Source of the DNA: Leucaena leucocephala
Lineage: Eukaryota; Streptophyta; Magnoliopsida; Fabales; Fabaceae
NCBI GenBank assembly: GCA_037074615.1
Contig: CM073562.1
Span: 12,199,001 to 12,263,000 of the forward strand
Length of the DNA stretch: 64,000 nt
Direction of reading: 5' to 3'
Positions 34,043-44,599 of the stretch are shown in pieces (the first letter of the stretch is position 1; each line of letters starts with the position of its first letter). The notes under the pieces are model-generated. The model was given only the letters and a program-made list of their open reading frames with translations, was not told the DNA's origin and made no database searches. The position numbers and the translations under genes were made by a program.

Positions 34043-34666
34043 AAATAAGAATTTAAAAATAAAGCCCAATGATTGCAACAGTCAAGTGAAAGGTGGGAAT
34101 CACATAAACAATTCGCTCATACAGCATTGAAAAATCCAATCAATTTAGCTCAACAAGTTCAAAATTTTTGAATTTTTCATATTTTGGTGATGTAAGCAAT
34201 GGCAACACAAATTAGCAAAAGCAATCCCTCCCCCACACTTAAACAATGCGTTGTCCTCAATGCATCACTAAAGCATATATCAAAGGGAGAAGGAAAAATG
34301 ATTAGAGTCATGAGTTAAAAGGGAAGCTTTAGTCAAATAAAAACTAACATAAAACTAAGAAATCTTTAAAATGCAACCTATTCTAAGAAATTGTTAAAAG
34401 ACAAAAAGCAAATAAATATAAAACTACTGTGATGGTCCCTCCCCCACACTTACTCCTAACTATCTTAGCAAATAGATATTATCAACAATACAAGAGAAAG
34501 TAAAGGAGAAAGGTAGAAATGAACAACCGTGCAATTAAGGAGGTCTCTGATTCTCATGGTAGTGCTTAAGCAAATAACCATTGACTTGTGAAACATGGCC
34601 TGTTGCTTCATCCACCAACTCTACCATACCAAAAGAATGTATGTTGGTAACTCTAAAAGGGCCTTC
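34043..34666 (-). other. Non-coding Athila segment 2 with extra polypurine tracts
   Basis: This lies between the nested solo LTR and the integrase end. Two further copies of the polypurine-tract complement occur: CCCTCCCCCACACTTA at 34226-34241 and a similar one at 34437-34451. No conserved frame is seen except the last codons of Pol near 34560-34666. Confidence 0.7.
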
Positions 34667-35640
34667 CTACTTGGTGACGAATTTCCCGGGCATCAACTTG
34701 AACCTGGCCTTGAACTTTAGAACTTTGTCACCTTCATGGAATTGTTTTCTCAAAATCTGTTTGTCATGAATCATTTTAAGCTTGTCTTTATAGATTTTGG
34801 CATTATCATATGATTCAAGTCTCATTTCTTCAAGCTCTTGGAGTTGTATCGTTCGATTTTCAAGTAAGGATTCAAGGTTTGCATCACATGCCTTGATCGC
34901 CCAATAAGATTTGTGCTCAATCTCCATAGGTAGATGACAATATTTACCATAGAACAACCAAAAATAAGACATGCCTATAGGGGTTTTGTAGGCATTCCTA
35001 TAAGCCCATAGCGCCTCCTCAAGCCTTTCACTCCAATCTTTACGAGATGGTTTCACAATCTTTTCTAATATATGTTTGACTTCCCGATTAGAGACTTCAG
35101 TGAATCCATTGGTCTGAGGGTGGTAAGGGGTTGCCAGCTTGTGATTAACTCCATGTTTAGCAAGTAGAGACTTAATGATCCTATTGCAAAAATGTGTTCC
35201 TTGGTCACTGATCATTGCTCTTGGAATACTGTACCTACAAAAGATATGAGAGCGTAAGAACTGGGCAATAGTAGAAGCTTCATCTTTCCTAGTTGGCACT
35301 GCCTCTACCCACCTAGACACATAATCTACTGCAAGTAATATATATGAAAACCCAAATGACGGAGGAAAAGGACCCATAAAATCCATGCCCCATACATCAA
35401 AAATTTCACAAAAATGCATAGGTCTTAAAGGCATTTCATGCTTTCTACCTAAACTCCCAAACCTCTGGCACTTATCACAAGACTTACAGAAAATATAAGC
35501 ATCTTTGAATAAAGTAGGCCAATAAAATCCACATTCTAAAACCTTCCTAGCAATTCTATTAGCACTAAAATGTACCCCACAAGATAAAGAATATGCAAAG
35601 GTAAGGATAGAGTGAATCTCATTGTTAGGAACACATCGTC
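34667..35640 (-). pseudogene. Athila-type integrase
   Basis: In minus-strand order it shows the zinc-finger cysteines CKSCDKC, then FDVWGMDFMGPFP, AVDYVSRWVEA (first acidic residue), ISDQGTHFCN (second) and, exactly 35 residues later, E in HPQTNGFTE. It continues to WAYRNAYKTPIGMSYFWLFYGK and LKFKARFKLMPGKF. The frame is open over 255 codons from an internal ATG at 35434 and extends upstream in phase. The core looks catalytically complete, but the rest of Pol is broken. It would integrate element cDNA in the nucleus. Confidence 0.9.
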
Positions 35641-35722
35641 TGATGATTTGATCACTGCATTGCTTCCAAAGAATTGGAGAATCCCAGATGTAATATCTTG
35701 CCTCCCTCTTCAGCTTATCAAC

Positions 35723-36214
35723 CTAAAACTTAGACATAGAAGGAGGTACAAGAATAGTGACAATATAGTTAACAATACTAGAGTACCAAGGCTCCTGAAT
35801 AGCTAAGGTAAAGAGTGCAGAATCAGGAAAAAAATCAATAGTAAGATCAGAGGAGTCAACTCCTTCGGTGCCTTTAGGTAACCGACTAAGGTGGTCAGCC
35901 ACATGATTCTTTGCTCCAGCTCTATCTCTAATTTCGATGTCAAACTCCTGTAGAAATAAAGCCCATCTCTCAAACTCCTGTAGCAATAAAGCCCATCTCA
36001 GCAGTCTTGGTTTAGACTAAGGCTTCTTGAACAAGTAGCGCACTGCTGCATGAGCTGTAAAAATAACAACTTGAGAATTTATCAGATATTGTCTAAACTT
36101 ATCTAAAGCAAAGATTATAGCAAAAAGTTCCTTCTCGGTTGTGGTATAATTCACTTGAGTGGGGTTAAGTGTCTTGGAGGTATAGGCTATCACTCTAGAT
36201 CGCTTATCCTTCCT
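35723..36214 (-). pseudogene. Athila-type RNase H, broken
   Basis: Minus-strand translation gives AIIFALDKFRQYL and a run ending near AHAAVRYLF, then FERWALFLQEFDIEIRDRAG and NHVADHLSRLPK, which is RNase H and its linker. Several stop codons lie between 36214 and 35987. A direct duplication of about 32 bp (two copies of CTCAAACTCCTGTAG plus AATAAAGCCCATCT, 35938-36000) repeats the WALLLQE segment, so the frame is doubled there. Confidence 0.82.
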
Positions 36215-37482
36215 CTAACCAAGCATAGCACCTACTGCAAAGTTAGAAGCATCACAAGACAATTCAAAAGGCAAATCCCAATTAGGTGCAGTGAGAATAG
36301 GAGGTGAAATAAGTAAGGATTTCAATGAGTCAAAGGCATGTCTACACTTATTATTAAAGTGAAAATCAACATCTTTTCTCAACAACATAGAGAGGGGTAA
36401 AGCAATTTTACTAAAAAATTTTATAAAACGTCGATAAAACCCGGCATGCCCCAAGAAATACCTCAAATATTTAAGACAAATAGGATAGGGAAGTGAAGAA
36501 ATAACTTCAATCTTGGTGTTATCAACCTCAATCCCCTTTTGAGAGATGCGGTGACCTAGCACTATGCTACTATCTACCATGAAATGACATTTTTCATAAT
36601 TCAAAACCAATTTTTTCTCAATACATCTACCAAGAACATGCTCAAGACTAAGTAAACAATCACCAAAGCTATCATCATAGACGATGAAGTCATCCATGAA
36701 AACCTCCATATTACGCTCCAATAAATCACTAAAGATCGCCATCATACACCTTTGAAAGGTGCCTGGAGCATTACACAACCCAAATGGCATCTTCGATATG
36801 CGTAGGTACCAAAAGGACATGTAAAAGTAGTATTGTCTTGATCTGCAGGTGCAATTGGTACCTGAAAATAACATGAAAACTATCCAAGAAATAATAGTGA
36901 GATTTGATCAATGAAAGGCAATGGAAAATGATCCTTCCTAGTCACTTCATTCAACTTCCTATAGTCGATACACGTTCTCCAAGCATTCTGAACTCTTGTT
37001 GGAATAAGTTTATTATTCTCATTTTTCACTACTGTGATACCGCTCTTCTTCTGTACTACATGTATCGGGCTCACCCACTCACTATCTGAGGTTGCATATA
37101 TGATCCCAGCACTCAATAATTTAGATACATCCTTTTTAATCACATTATGAATCAGAGGGTTTGACCTCCTTGGTGGCTGTTTAACTGGCTTTGACCCTTC
37201 AGCTAAAAGGATCTTGTGTGTACAAACTAAGGGATCAATCCCTGGTATGTCTCCTAAATACCAACCTATAGCCCTTTTATACCTTTTTAACACTGAAACT
37301 AATCTCTTTTCTTCAGAACTACTCAAAGAACTGTAAATAATAACAGGCAATTTACAATTATCAGCAAGAAAGACATATTTCAAGTTAGAGGGGAGGGGTT
37401 TCAATTCTAAATCAGGGGGTCGCATAATAGAAGGAATCATCTTTGTTATATCAAGGGCATTCAGTGCGAGTGGTGTGTCCAT
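36215..37482 (-). pseudogene. Athila-type reverse transcriptase, broken
   Basis: From 37482 downward it reads DTPLALNALDI, then VCTHKILLAEGSKPVKQPPR, AGIIYATSDSEWVSPIHVV and WRTCIDYRKLNEVTRKDHFPLPFIDQ, then a frame break near 36880. The second part has SKMPFGLCNAPGTFQRCMMAI, MDDF (the YxDD position), GHAGFYRRFIKFFSKIA and SCDASNFAVGAML, stopping at TAG near 36215. Sequence between the two parts (the fingers-to-palm link) is scrambled by small indels. This domain copies element RNA into DNA; this copy cannot. Confidence 0.9.
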
Positions 37483-37716
37483 GTAGCTTGGGGAAGGAGA
37501 TATAAGCTCAATATGATGTATATTTTCTCTACTTTCTCACTCAGTGCCACCATCAGATGACCTAAAAATATGAGAGTTAGGGTCAGTCTGATCAATAGAA
37601 ACAGAAAGTAAATTAGAAGTGAGAGTGGGATTAGAAAGGACTAAGGCAGTAGTAGAATCACTGCTATCCTCTTCTAATGTTCCAGCACCACTCAATGGAT
37701 AAGCTATGTTTGTAGC

Positions 37717-38013
37717 TTATGCATCAATCTCCTTATCATCAGTTCTTACAAAATCAAGCAATACATCTTTCTCAAGGCTATCAAATGCAGAATCAGCAGT
37801 AATATCAAAGTCAAAGCAACATGATACATCAAAATCATGAGTAGATGAAAGCCAACTATCTATCTCTAAACAATAGGCATAAGATACGCCACCTTCACAT
37901 GCACTGACATGAGAAGGGTGGGAGGAAGATAGACAAGTAAAAGCATAATCATGGTTCATAACTAAGTCACACCAGTGAGGTTCATTCATATTAGTCTCAT
38001 GTAAGTGGTCCAC
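37717..38013 (-). pseudogene. Linker between protease and RT in Athila Pol
   Basis: The open stretch of 98 codons (HETNMNEPHWCDLV, FDVSCCFDFDITADS) lies in the place of the variable Pol linker. It has no conserved domain, and I include it because of position and acidic composition only. Stops lie on both sides. Confidence 0.45.
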
Positions 38014-38043
38014 GTCATGACATTCAATTGAATTAATTCCTAA

Positions 38044-38514
38044 CTAAGAGCAATCTTCATAACCATGATTAATAGCTTCTGAAAGATTAAATTGCACTTC
38101 TTGATCCCCAATCCCCATAGTGATAAGACCCTTTTTCATGTTAATTATTGTCTCAGCAGTTAAAAGGAAAGGTCTACTTATAATCAAAGTACTCTCAGTG
38201 GGGAGGTCATTAGTCATATCAAGAACATAAAAGTCAGATGGAAAAACAAGACCTTTCACTTGCACAAGAATATCCTCAAGAATACCTTTAGAGTATCTCA
38301 CCGTCCTATCAGCTAGGTCAAGTACTACACTAGTGTCTTTCAAAGCTTTAATACCCAAGGTCTTATAAATAGAGGTCGGCATGACATTAATTGTTGCACC
38401 TAAGTCCAGTAGGGCATAGGAAGTTGTAGTTATACCTATGGTACAAGGAATAGTGTAGGAACCCGGGTCTTTATATTTAAATAGGCAACTGTGGCTTAAA
38501 TAAGGTGCTAACAC
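38044..38514 (-). pseudogene. Athila-type aspartic protease
   Basis: The minus-strand product includes KDPGSYTIPCTIG, YALLDLGATINVMPTSIYK and the LADRTVRYSKGILEDILVQV stretch, then FYVLDM. The DLGAT motif in place of D(S/T)G is characteristic of Athila/Tat proteases. The frame overlaps the end of the gag stretch (38477-39181), which is read in another phase, so an indel lies near 38500. Confidence 0.85.
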
Positions 38515-40020
38515 TCAACCCTAATTGGATTCTCTCACTATGCCTATACTTTCTCTTGTTTGTACATAGGTCTTTCAAGAGTTTAGCACACTTTGGCATC
38601 TTTTTAATCAATTCAAGTAATGGCACATTAACCTCAAGTTTGCTAAACATTTCAAATAATTCATCATTATCTTTCTTTTCAACAATCTTTTTACTAACCA
38701 AATAAGAATTTAGAAAAGGCAAGTCACGAATATTTACCTCATCACCTTTGGAGTTGGAAGGTGATCCTTTCTCTATTAGTTCCTTTATGATAGTTGTTGC
38801 CTCTTCATCATTTTGCACCATTGGTTGTTTCAAACACTTCTCCAAGAGCTTCTTTTCTTGTAGGACTTCAGATTGGATAGAAGCTTCTTTCTCAGCTTGG
38901 GAAGTTTCTTGAGTAGTTTTGGCAGGAGGAGACTCAACTTCTATTTCCTCATCAACTTGCTCTTCATCCTCTTCATGTTCTTTGAATTGTACATTATTTG
39001 GCCCAATTTTCTTACCACTTCTCAGTGTGATTGCATTCAAAGATTTAGGATTTATCACTATGTTAGAAGGTATAGAACCACTGCTCTTTACTTGTTGTTC
39101 ACTCAAGTTATTGGAGAATTGTGAAACAAAAGCATTCAAATTCTCATGCTTAGTCTCCATTTGCTCCAATTTAGAGAACACATTTTGTAGACATTAGTCC
39201 ATCTTATTCTCCATAGCATGTAACTTTGCCTCAGTTTGTGACTTCTGATTGTCAAACTTTGAATTGAGCTCAGTAATACCTTTCACAATCATACCAAGCT
39301 CATTACCTCCAGAAAAAGAAGATGATGCCCCTTGATTAGGTACCACTTAATTTGAGAAATTCCCTTAAAGGTTGCCTTGATTTCCACCCCATCTAAAGTT
39401 AGGATGATCTCTCCAACCTGGATTATAAGTGTTAGAGTAAGGATCCCTCTTTTGATATGGACCATTCCTATTTTGGTATAGGGAAGAAACCTCTTCATAT
39501 CGAGAACAAGTATTAGAGGCATGCATCATTGACCCACAGTACTCACAACCAGCAACTATAGCTTGAGAGTAACCCATTGAATTAACCTGTTTGGCATTCA
39601 CATTATTCTCTAAAATACTGAGTCTTTTCTCCATTTGGGTCCCCAAAGCAGCAATTTCAGCAAGAATATCTTGAGAAGAAATCGAAGAGGTATTATACAA
39701 TTTTCTTATGTCTCCAGATTGAGGGTTATTGGTAGCTATCTTTTGAAGTAGGTCCCATGCAGTGTTGGGACTTAATTCTCTAAGAGAACCATTTGCAGCG
39801 GCATGAATTGAGGGCTTATGATGTGGAAGTAGCCCTTCATAGAAAGAATTAACCAGATCATTTTTTAAAATATTATGGTATGGCACTGAGCTAAAAGTGT
39901 GATGAACCTAGTCCAATACTCATGCGTGGATTCATTATCTTGTTGGACCACACTAGTTATCTCTTTTTTTAGCCTTGAAGTTTTAGAGGCAGGGAAATAT
40001 TCATCTCTTTTTTTAGCCTT
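38477..40020 (-). pseudogene. Athila-type gag, 5'-truncated
   Basis: Reading downward from 40020: FPASKTSRLKKEI and QDNESTHEYWTRF at the broken end, then FYEGLLPHHKPSIHAAANGS and the zinc knuckle CEYCGSMMHASNTC (CX2CX4HX4C). Beyond a gap near 39200-39360 an acidic region follows (EEDEEQVDEEIEVESPP) and FLNSYLVSKKIVEKKDND. At least three breaks occur (near 39200, 39365 and 39890). The N-terminal capsid part and start codon are missing because the element ends at about 40020. Confidence 0.82.
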
Positions 40021-40028
40021 GAAGTTTT

Positions 40029-40088
40029 GTGGCGACTTATTTTATCGTCGCTGAAAGGTCGTCGCCAAAAGTCTGTTTTTTTGTAGTG
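40029..40088. mobile_element. Terminal remnant of a CACTA element
   Basis: The 60 bp holds GGCGACTTA, a diverged GTCGCTGAAAGG and ends AGTCTGTTTTTTTGTAGTG. That is the same terminal inverted repeat and subterminal motif as the 10-kb CACTA element, read as its right end. Nothing else of that element is present, so this is a scar at the broken end of the Athila gag. Confidence 0.8.
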
Positions 40089-40214
40089 TTCATTCCGAAA
40101 TATAAGACCTCAATTCATTTTATCTTTCAACATTATAATTTTTTTTTCCAAAAGTATCATTATATAATTATACATATTAAAGGAATTTTTATAAAAGATA
40201 GTTTAAATGTACAT

Positions 40215-40564
40215 GATTAAACAAAATATTTTAGGGAAACTAATACATAATTATTATAAATAACTAATTTAACTAATTTATTTAATCTATCTAAATTAAT
40301 TGAGTAGATCTTATGTTAAAGTTTAGGAGTTAGTATATCACTTAGCTAAGACATACCCAAACGACAGAAATATACGTTCTGACGAGGTCCAGCACGACGA
40401 AGATGTAAACATGTCAAACCCCGAACTAGAATTCCCAGCTCTGCAAGAAACCTCTTGATCTGTAATATTTTGGGCCAGCGTAAAAAAGCATGTATTTTAT
40501 TATCATCTTATGACAGTTTCATTACCATTTTATCACACATACTTGGCGTTGGAGATGCAGCTTT
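40215..40564. repeat. Duplicated block, copy 2, left part
   Basis: It matches 25400-25743, for example AGCACGACGAAGATGTAAAC and CAGCTCTGCAAGAAACCTCT. It is interrupted after GCAGCTTT (40564) by the CACTA element and resumes at 50550. The sequence between 40089 and 40214 is AT-rich with no recognised feature. Confidence 0.85.
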
Positions 40565-40960
40565 CACTACAAAAAAACAGACTTTTGATGACGACTTTTT
40601 AGCGGCGACAAAAAAAGTCGCCGCTGAAAGTTGATTTTCAGCGGCGACTATAATTGTCGCCGCTAAAAGTAAGACTTTCAGCGGTGACTATAACTGTCGC
40701 CGCTAAAAGTCTTAATTTTAGCGGCGACCATATTTTGTCGCCGCTGAAATTAAGACTTTCAGCGGCGACTGTATTTGGTCGCCGCTGAATGTCAATGATT
40801 AAAAAATTTTGGCACCTCTTTTCAGCGGCGACATAATCAATCGTCGCTGAAAGTAATACTTTCTGCGGCGATAAATTTTTGTCACCACAAAATGTATGAT
40901 TCAGCGGCGACTTTTATCCCCTTAAGTGGCGACAAATGTCGCCGCTAAAAGTCTTTCCAC
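40565..40960 (+). repeat. CACTA left subterminal repeat array
   Basis: Close-packed copies of AGCGGCGAC and its complement GTCGCCGCT, often as facing pairs separated by 5-10 bases, give repeated short hairpins. In CACTA elements such motifs bind the element's second protein. Two further clusters lie inward at 41755-41875 and 42533-42722. Confidence 0.92.
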
Positions 40961-41340
40961 AATTTTTCACTCCTTTATAGGTTTTAAGCAAATATCTAAT
41001 ATATATATATAATTAAATTATTGAATGATGTCATGTTTAAATAATAAATAAGAAATTTTCACATGTTATTATAATAATAATAGGAGATTATACATATAAT
41101 AATGTGGTGTCTTTGAAAGCATGAGATAAAGCAGGGGTGTATGCATAAGAGAGATATTATGAATGTGTGTCAACGAATGAGTGTGAGAATTAGTATATGT
41201 GTGTTATAAACAATGTGAGGGAGAAGATAGAGAGGGAGATATGTGTGTGTGATAGAGATAAAGAGAAAGAAGTGATATCAAATACATACATATATACATT
41301 CTTAGTTACTATTATATATGCTCTATATTACTGCATTTTA

Positions 41341-41750
41341 TGTAACATCTCAACTTTTATAAAAATGATTCATAAGGTATTATTGAATTTAAGAGTCTTT
41401 TTCTAAAATTAAAAAAAGTGAAATTTTAGAGAAAGAATAAAGGAAAGAATAATCATTAAAAATATTTTGGAGTTAAGAAAATTGAAAGAAAAAATTCATA
41501 AAATGAGTATTTTGGGAGTTTAGAAAATTATGAAAGATTTTATTTCCCCAAAAGAGATCCAAAAGATTTAATAGTTATTTTTCGAGAATTACATGCCTAT
41601 TTTTTTAGAAAATTTAAGAAAAATAGTTAGAAATTATCATTTTCCCAGAAAATTTTTTAAAAAATCTTTAATAAGTTGAAGAAGCTATTAGGGAAAAAAT
41701 ATCGTTATTTTATTAAGTGGATTATTTCTTAAAAATTATTTAGTAAAAGG
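41341..41750 (+). repeat. LTR-start fragment inside the CACTA element
   Basis: It begins TGTAACATCTCAAC and parallels, over about 400 bp, the start of the large LTR at 57873 (TTTTGGGA, AGAAAATTATG, TTTATTTCCCC and other shared phrases). It stops where subterminal repeats resume near 41755. It is a truncated LTR piece carried within the CACTA element. Confidence 0.6.
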
Positions 41751-41754
41751 AAGA

Positions 41755-41875
41755 CTTTCAGTGGCGACTTTTTTTGGTCACCGCTGAAAGTAGACCTTCA
41801 GCGGCGACTTTTTTTTGTCGCCGCTACAAGTAGACCTTCAGCGGCGACTTTTTTTTGTCGCCGCTGAAGGTCAAT
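41755..41875 (+). repeat. CACTA subterminal cluster 2
   Basis: Three tandem facing pairs of AGCGGCGACTTTTTTT and GTCGCCGCT(G/A) with near identical 30-40-base spacing. It lies 1.2 kb inside the left end, farther in than normal for subterminal repeats. Confidence 0.85.
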
Positions 41876-42138
41876 TTATTTTGCCATCCCGCCCTAAATA
41901 AACTGCGCGCACATAATGATCCTAAAAGAAAAAAATTGAGAGAGAGGAGGAGTAGGTGAGACAAATAGATCAACAGCGGAGGCGGCATGAGGAGCAGAGG
42001 GAGAGCAAAAGAAAAACTGGATAGGCTCAGCAGATCTCAGTAGAGGAGGCAGCGCGGGCTTTAACCGAACAAGAAAAACCCTTCTTCGTTTAGATCTTGG
42101 CAGCTAGAAGCTTTTCTCTTTTCCTTTATATTCTGCAG

Positions 42139-42198
42139 AAATGTCGCTGGAGGTGAGGGAGAAGAATCGGACAAGCTCGTGATTTTGGATCCGACTGG
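42139..42198 (+). other. Exon-like segment in the CACTA 5' region
   Basis: Sixty bases lie between an acceptor-like TTCTGCAG and a donor-like GG/GTGAGT. One frame reads NVAGGEGEESDKLVILDPT without a stop. It may be a leader exon of the transposase transcript or a captured host exon. I do not recognise the peptide. An upstream stretch (41930-42130) is GA-rich and could be a 5' leader. Confidence 0.3.
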
Positions 42199-42532
42199 GT
42201 GAGTTCTCTGACTCTGATTTTTCTGTTCTGTTGGAGTATAGGTTGGCTCATATAATTGGTTTTCTGGGTGCTCTATGTCTGAAGTGATTTGATTCATTAG
42301 AAATTGCCACCCTTTTGTCTTAACAACGTGTGTAATTTAAACTTTATATATCTAATAGGTCTTGAAGTGCTGGAGAATGGGGAGAAAATTCCTGCCACTG
42401 ATTCTAGAATCTCTCTCCTTTTCAGAACAACAGTGTACGCTTTGGCTGGGTTAAGTGTTTGGCTATGAGAAACTTCCCACAATGAAGAGAGGAGAAGTAA
42501 CATTTAATCCTTTTGAAAAATTATTTTAAAAA

Positions 42533-42722
42533 AAAGACTTTCAGCGGCGACAAAAAAGGGTCGCCGCTGAAATATTCTTTAGTGGCGACCATTTTTTGTC
42601 GCCGCTGAAAGTCTTTTCAGGGGCGACTTAATTGTCGCCGCTGAAAGTGTCTTCAGCGGTGACTAAAATGTCACCGCTAAAAGTCATTTCAGCGGTGACA
42701 TTTTATAGTCGCCGCTAAAGCC
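42533..42722 (+). repeat. CACTA subterminal cluster 3
   Basis: Five or six facing copies of TTTCAGCGG(C/T)GAC and GTCGCCGCT, ending just before a GC-rich tandem repeat. It has the same motif as the termini at nearly 2 kb from the left end. Confidence 0.85.
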
Positions 42723-42781
42723 CAATTTATTTACCCTATCGCGCAGTCGGCTTCATCACTTCGCTTTCATCCCGTTTGCCA

Positions 42782-43072
42782 TTTCTGTGCCCTAGCATAG
42801 CGTCGGCGTCCCTGTTCTTAAGCTCACGGTGTCCCTGATCATGAGCTCACGGCGGTAGTGCACTCGTGCATTGAGGTTGGGTTCACTGCTCCTCTGTTCC
42901 ATTTAGTGGTTTCTGTGCCCTAGCAGAGCGTCGGCGTCCCTGTTCCCGAGCTCACGGCGTCCCTGATCACGAGCTCACGGCGACGGTGCACTCGTTCGTC
43001 GAGGTTGGGTTCACTGCTCCTCTGTTCCATTTAGTGGATTCTGTACCCTAGCAGAGCGTCAGCGTCCCTTAC
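42782..43072 (+). repeat. 128-bp GC-rich tandem repeat in the CACTA element
   Basis: Two full units and a third partial unit start with TTCTGTGCCCTAGCA (third: TTCTGTACCCTAGCA) at about 42784, 42911 and 43038. Each has GAGCGTCGGCGTCCCTGTTC or a variant, and the full units end with the phrase TCCATTTAGTGG. GC content is far above the neighbourhood. It lies between subterminal cluster 3 and the transposase gene, a likely promoter or 5' leader region. 43200-44590 beyond it shows no recognised feature and is probably a leader intron or filler. Confidence 0.8.
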
Positions 43073-44599
43073 GGCAGTTGAGGAAGAAAGAGCTGTTGAG
43101 GCACTGGTTCCTTACGTCGGCGTCCTTCAGGTACTGGTTCCTCTCTCCCTCCAATCTTCTACACCGACGCGGTGCTTGTCCGCGGAGGTTTGTCTGCAAT
43201 TTTCATTTCATAAAAATTTGTTGCAATTGAACAGATGATCAAATTCTATATTGTTTCTATATTGTTGCAACTGAACAGATCAAACAGATCAATTTTGAGG
43301 TGTGTGTTGATCAAATTCTACATTGTTTCAATCTTAGCCTCATGAATCGGTGAAAAGGTTAAGTGCTAAAAAAATAAATTCTATATTGTTTCTGATTATT
43401 AGGTCTTTATCTCATCGAACAGATTAAATTCCCAATTCATTTTATTTTTCTGGTATCCAATCGAATTGGATTGGAATATGGAATATCATTAAGTAGACAT
43501 AGAATCCATTTCTGTAACTTCTGTTGCTTACTTTTTTATGATCCATGCTTGAGTCATTTTGTTTGTTTAGGTTCAGGAAGAGAATGAAAAACTTGGCAGG
43601 CTGTCTTGTTTTGGAGTAATGAGTATCCGAACACCTTTTTTTTGGCATTAAAACTATGGTTTTTGCTGTTTTAGATCACCTCTAGGTTTATATCTACGGT
43701 TTTGCTGTCTTGGATCACCTTTTTTACACAGATCCGGATATTTTTTAGAGAGAATGCAACACTGAGGCAGCTGTTCATCATAGTAACAAAATGATTGGAA
43801 AAACTTCAGCACAACGTTTCCTGAACCTATTATATAGAGCAACATTTTCTATGACAATGGCTTTTCAAAATGCTTTTTCTCATACCGGAGACGTGCTTTA
43901 AGCAAATATATTAGAAAAATGTATTTAGTTAAGTTTACTAGTAAAATGATTCTTCAAAGATTTTATTTCCTTAATTAAGTATAACTTGTCATTTATGAAT
44001 AACATGTATAAAAGAAATGATAGAAAAAACTAGATATTTACATATTTAATGTGTTGAATTCGAAATGAATCCGGTGCCGACACTCATTTGTACAATATAA
44101 GAAATATCTTCCTTCGATCTTTTTTGGCGGGAGATACAAAAATTGATTGTGGCTATCTTCTTTTCTAGTGTAAGTACATGTATGGTTATATAAGATAAGC
44201 TTCGGGTTCAAACTAAGCATCAGTAGGTACAATTGTTATACAATTGGGTGTGGCTTTGATGTTGGATTTAGCTTTGTATTTTTAGTTTTGTTTTAGCTAA
44301 TATAACAATTGTATAATTAAGTACTTTAAAAGGTATCTACTTAGATGCATGTTAATTTATGCTTATTACAAGAGTATAGAAAGTAACTAAAATAAGCCTG
44401 TTGTAATATTTCCTTAATTCTAATATGACTAGATTTCATAGATATTGTGTATGTGAGAAGGACAAAGAGACTATCATCTCTTAGATTTAGTGATATACTA
44501 TTTAGGAAGCTCCTAATACTATTTATCATATTAATATATATATTATTTATATATTGATATGCTTGTTGGCTTTTATTGTTGTATGTTTAGGGAATATAA

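Larger units (their letters stand above)
29434..40020 (-). mobile_element. Athila-type Ty3/gypsy element, 5'-truncated
   Basis: Reading on the minus strand from 40020 downward: gag, protease, reverse transcriptase, RNase H, integrase, a long non-coding stretch, then a polypurine tract and the 3' LTR. The protease motif DLGATIN, RT SKMPFGLCNAP with MDDF, and integrase FDVWGMDFMGPFP fit the Athila/Tat branch of gypsy elements. The 5' LTR and first part of gag are missing. The element stops near 40020 against the end of a CACTA remnant. Many frameshifts and stops show it is old. No envelope-like frame is visible downstream of integrase. A solo LTR (32138-34037) is nested in it. Confidence 0.88.

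Noticed and set aside
34043..34666. Envelope-like gene of the Athila element
   Set aside because: The expected interval downstream of integrase (also 30979-32137) has no long conserved frame.
40565..42722. Regular short repeats that could suggest a CRISPR-like array
   Set aside because: This is plant DNA, repeats are in facing orientation with variable spacing, and they form the subterminal array of a CACTA transposon.
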